NCBI GenBank assembly: GCA_016713985.1
Contig: JADJOD010000025.1
Location: 35,994 to 99,993, forward strand
Source: Lewinellaceae bacterium
Lineage (GTDB): Bacteria > Bacteroidota > Bacteroidia > Chitinophagales > Saprospiraceae
Length of the DNA: 64,000 nucleotides
Direction of reading: 5' to 3'
Positions within the stretch are counted from its first letter, which is position 1. Each line of letters begins with the position of its first letter. Under the pieces are notes generated by a model. It had not been told where the DNA came from. It saw nothing but the letters and a program-made list of their open reading frames with translations, and searched no databases. Position numbers and translations under genes: made by a program. This document shows, piece by piece, positions 62,808 to 64,000 of this stretch.

Positions 62808-63631
62808 CTAACTGTTAATTGCGTTGACGACTTTCCTCATGCCAACCTCGAATAATGGGCCTGTAATATCTGTGACCAAGGTCCTTTTGCTGATTTCGAG
62901 TACACTGCCTAAATTTGCCTGTAGATCCCGCTGGCGCTTTAACTCATCCTGAAAAGGTGATGTGTCTAAATTGGCGTCTAGTGCCCTTTTCATCCGCTCC
63001 GTACTTTCCTTGATCTTTTCACCAATGTGATTTTGGGCTTCAAAATAAAAATCAGGATCCGACCAGGAGTTGTCAATGGCTACAGGAATCCATTTTTTAG
63101 TACCCAATTGATTGAGCAGCGTAGCTGAAGACAACTCCTTGGCCACCCCCGAAAGCAAACTATTTCTGGAGATGATAGAAATGATGAACTTATTCTCTCT
63201 TAACGCTTTGTCAATGAACCCTTGAATCGTATCTCCTGCACTTTCGAGATCTTCGCTATCCACAAAAACATCAATTTCGTGATCTTCAAGGTGTCGTTTG
63301 ACGGCTCGCATGGCAAAATCATCCCGCTGGTTATAGGAAATAAACACACTTGGCTTGTTTGGCTGTGCATGAACAACCGGTACCGCTTGATTATTCCCAG
63401 GTTTCCCGCCGCCGCCGCCGTTGCCTTCCCCACCATCTCCAGCGCTGCAAAATTGACCCTGGCCTGGATACGTTGCCACTCGCTGAATTCGATCAGCCCG
63501 AGGTTGAATTGTTTTTCGCCGTTGTTGTACTGCGCCTGCAGGAGCAGGGCGTCGCCGTTCATCTGCACGAGCAGGTTCAGGGCGTCTTTGGTTTGGCCGT
63601 TGGCGATCAATTGCTGGATTTGTGCTTTCAT
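62808..63631 (-). CDS. EAD11-like/TIR-domain effector, broken by a one-base frameshift
   Basis: ATG 63631 opens an EAD11-like domain (1-65): MKAQIQQLIANGQTKDALNL, ALLLQAQYNNGEKQFNLGLI and EFSEWQRIQARVNFAALEM. One base missing in a C4 run (63428-63431, + strand) separates this from the second frame. When restored, a Gly-rich linker leads to a TIR domain (about 93-220 of 274): PSVFISYNQRDDFAMRAVKR, IDVFVDSEDLESAGDTIQGF and FIISIISRNSLLSGVAKELS, with candidate catalytic Glu166. A helical tail follows. TIR domains of this type are NAD-cleaving or signalling effectors. It lies next to an AbiGi-like gene and has its own promoter. Confidence 0.8.
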
Positions 63632-63681
63632 CCGGTGGTAATGCGGTCAGAATGTTTGAAAATGACTTGTTTTGACTGCGC

Positions 63682-63714
63682 CAAAGGTAGTAAAAGGTCG
63701 TTCTTATTTCCAAA
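63682..63714 (-). promoter_or_regulatory. Promoter of the EAD11-like/TIR gene
   Basis: On the minus strand TTTG (63714-63711) is followed after 21 bp by TACCTTTG (63689-63682), an exact consensus pair. The leader to ATG 63631 would be about 44 nt. The AbiGi-like gene, 41 bp downstream of the TIR stop, may be cotranscribed. Confidence 0.65.
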
Positions 63715-63754
63715 GTACCATTTTTGTACCGGTTTGGGATTTTTTTGCGGTGGG

Positions 63755-63786
63755 TTGGTTTTTTGCGGAAGAGCGTAGTACCTTTG
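63755..63786 (+). promoter_or_regulatory. Promoter of the tRNA-Val operon
   Basis: TTG (63755-63757), 21 bp, TACCTTTG (63779-63786): an exact consensus pair on the + strand. It would start about 28 nt upstream of tRNA-Val. It is back-to-back with the promoter of the TIR gene. Confidence 0.6.
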
Positions 63787-63820
63787 CGCTCCCAAGCAAA
63801 CGAGCGGGGCAAATTGTATA

Positions 63821-63894
63821 CGGGCCATAGCTCAGTTGGTTAGAGCGCCACGTTGACATCGTGGAGGTCACAGGTTCGAATCCCGTTGGTCCGA
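63821..63894 (+). tRNA. tRNA-Val (anticodon GAC)
   Basis: The acceptor CGGGCCA pairs with TGGTCCG (one G-U). The D arm is AGCTCAGTTGGTTAGAGC. The anticodon stem CCACG/CGTGG encloses TTGACAT with GAC at 63855-63857, and the T loop is TTCGAAT. The first base is C rather than the usual G, and one T-stem pair is mismatched. No full CCA is encoded. It is followed 71 bp later by another tRNA. Confidence 0.88.
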
Positions 63895-63965
63895 CCGAAA
63901 TGGAAATGAAGAAACTGGAAATCAGGTTTGGCTTGTTTGAATCACTTCCAGTTTCATTATTGCTA

Positions 63966-64000
63966 CGGGACGTAGCTCAGCCCGGTAGAGTACACGTCTG
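63966..64000 (+). tRNA. Partial tRNA at the window edge, probably tRNA-Pro
   Basis: CGGGACG and GTAGCTCAGCCCGGTAGAGT match the acceptor and D arm of the tRNA-Pro at 3587 closely. The window ends within the anticodon stem, so the anticodon is not visible and the identity is inferred from similarity. Confidence 0.6.

Overview
The window looks like a chromosomal segment of a Bacteroidota bacterium, probably of the Saprospiria (Lewinella/Haliscomenobacter-like) side of the phylum; the rank below phylum is inference. The evidence is a carboxypeptidase-regulatory-like TonB receptor, a DUF5916 protein, TamL, LytS/LytTR pairs, CHU_C-type gliding/T9SS C-terminal domains, a two-gene-core sdhC-sdhA-sdhB operon, and promoters of the Bacteroidota type (TTG or TTTG, about 20 bp, TAnnTTTG). 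The base composition is moderately GC-rich, with AT-rich pockets around the gene at 1330-3222 and around 61.97-62.8 kb.

Layout. 1-4.6 kb: end of a MocR-type aminotransferase, a possible small RNA, a 630-residue protein of unknown function, two tRNAs and tatD. 4.6-16.3 kb: TonB receptor with a Spy-like periplasmic protein, a LytS/LytTR two-component pair, a frameshifted lipoprotein, an ECF sigma/anti-sigma pair with a formylglycine-enzyme-like protein, and a DUF5916 protein. 16.4-22.8 kb: a damaged, hot-spot-like stretch around mfd with a CHU_C remnant, a decayed second copy of the mfd 3' end, a dead YgiT-type zinc-finger gene, an orphan UPF0175 antitoxin, and mfd itself split in two by a toxin-antitoxin (TA) insertion. 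22.9-33 kb: a GT39 membrane protein, a T9SS-type gene that has lost its middle, and a cluster pxpB-pxpC-pxpA, secreted metalloprotease, YcsG-like Nramp transporter, which reads as 5-oxoproline/peptide catabolism. 33-45 kb: gmhA, an isoprenoid-synthase-like protein, an acyltransferase, PhzF, an MBL hydrolase, Ppx/GppA and the succinate dehydrogenase operon. 45-61 kb: a large membrane-anchored EAD11-like/FGE protein, rpsO-pnp, mazG behind a heptamer minisatellite, a NarL-type regulator, GH30, TrmH/SpoU, TamL, DUF937 and kbl. 61.2-64 kb: a LytTR regulator, then an AT-richer defence island with an AbiGi-like gene and an EAD11-like/TIR gene, ending in tRNA-Val and a partial tRNA.

The most notable biology is the pair of proteins with an EAD11-like (effector-associated) N-terminal domain: a TIR effector at 62808-63631 beside an AbiGi-like gene, and a transmembrane FGE-domain protein at 45346-48192. 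Both architectures belong to the modular NTP-dependent/EAD conflict systems described from comparative genomics. The second notable item is mfd, interrupted between its UvrB-like N-terminal part and the RNA-polymerase-interacting/translocase part.

Caution on gene integrity. At least nine otherwise well-conserved reading frames are broken by single-base indels, nearly all inside short homopolymers. This pattern fits sequencing or assembly error better than gene decay, so most split genes here are annotated as one locus with a frameshift. The in-frame stop remnants, the mfd insertion and the internal deletion at 24996-25793 cannot be explained that way.
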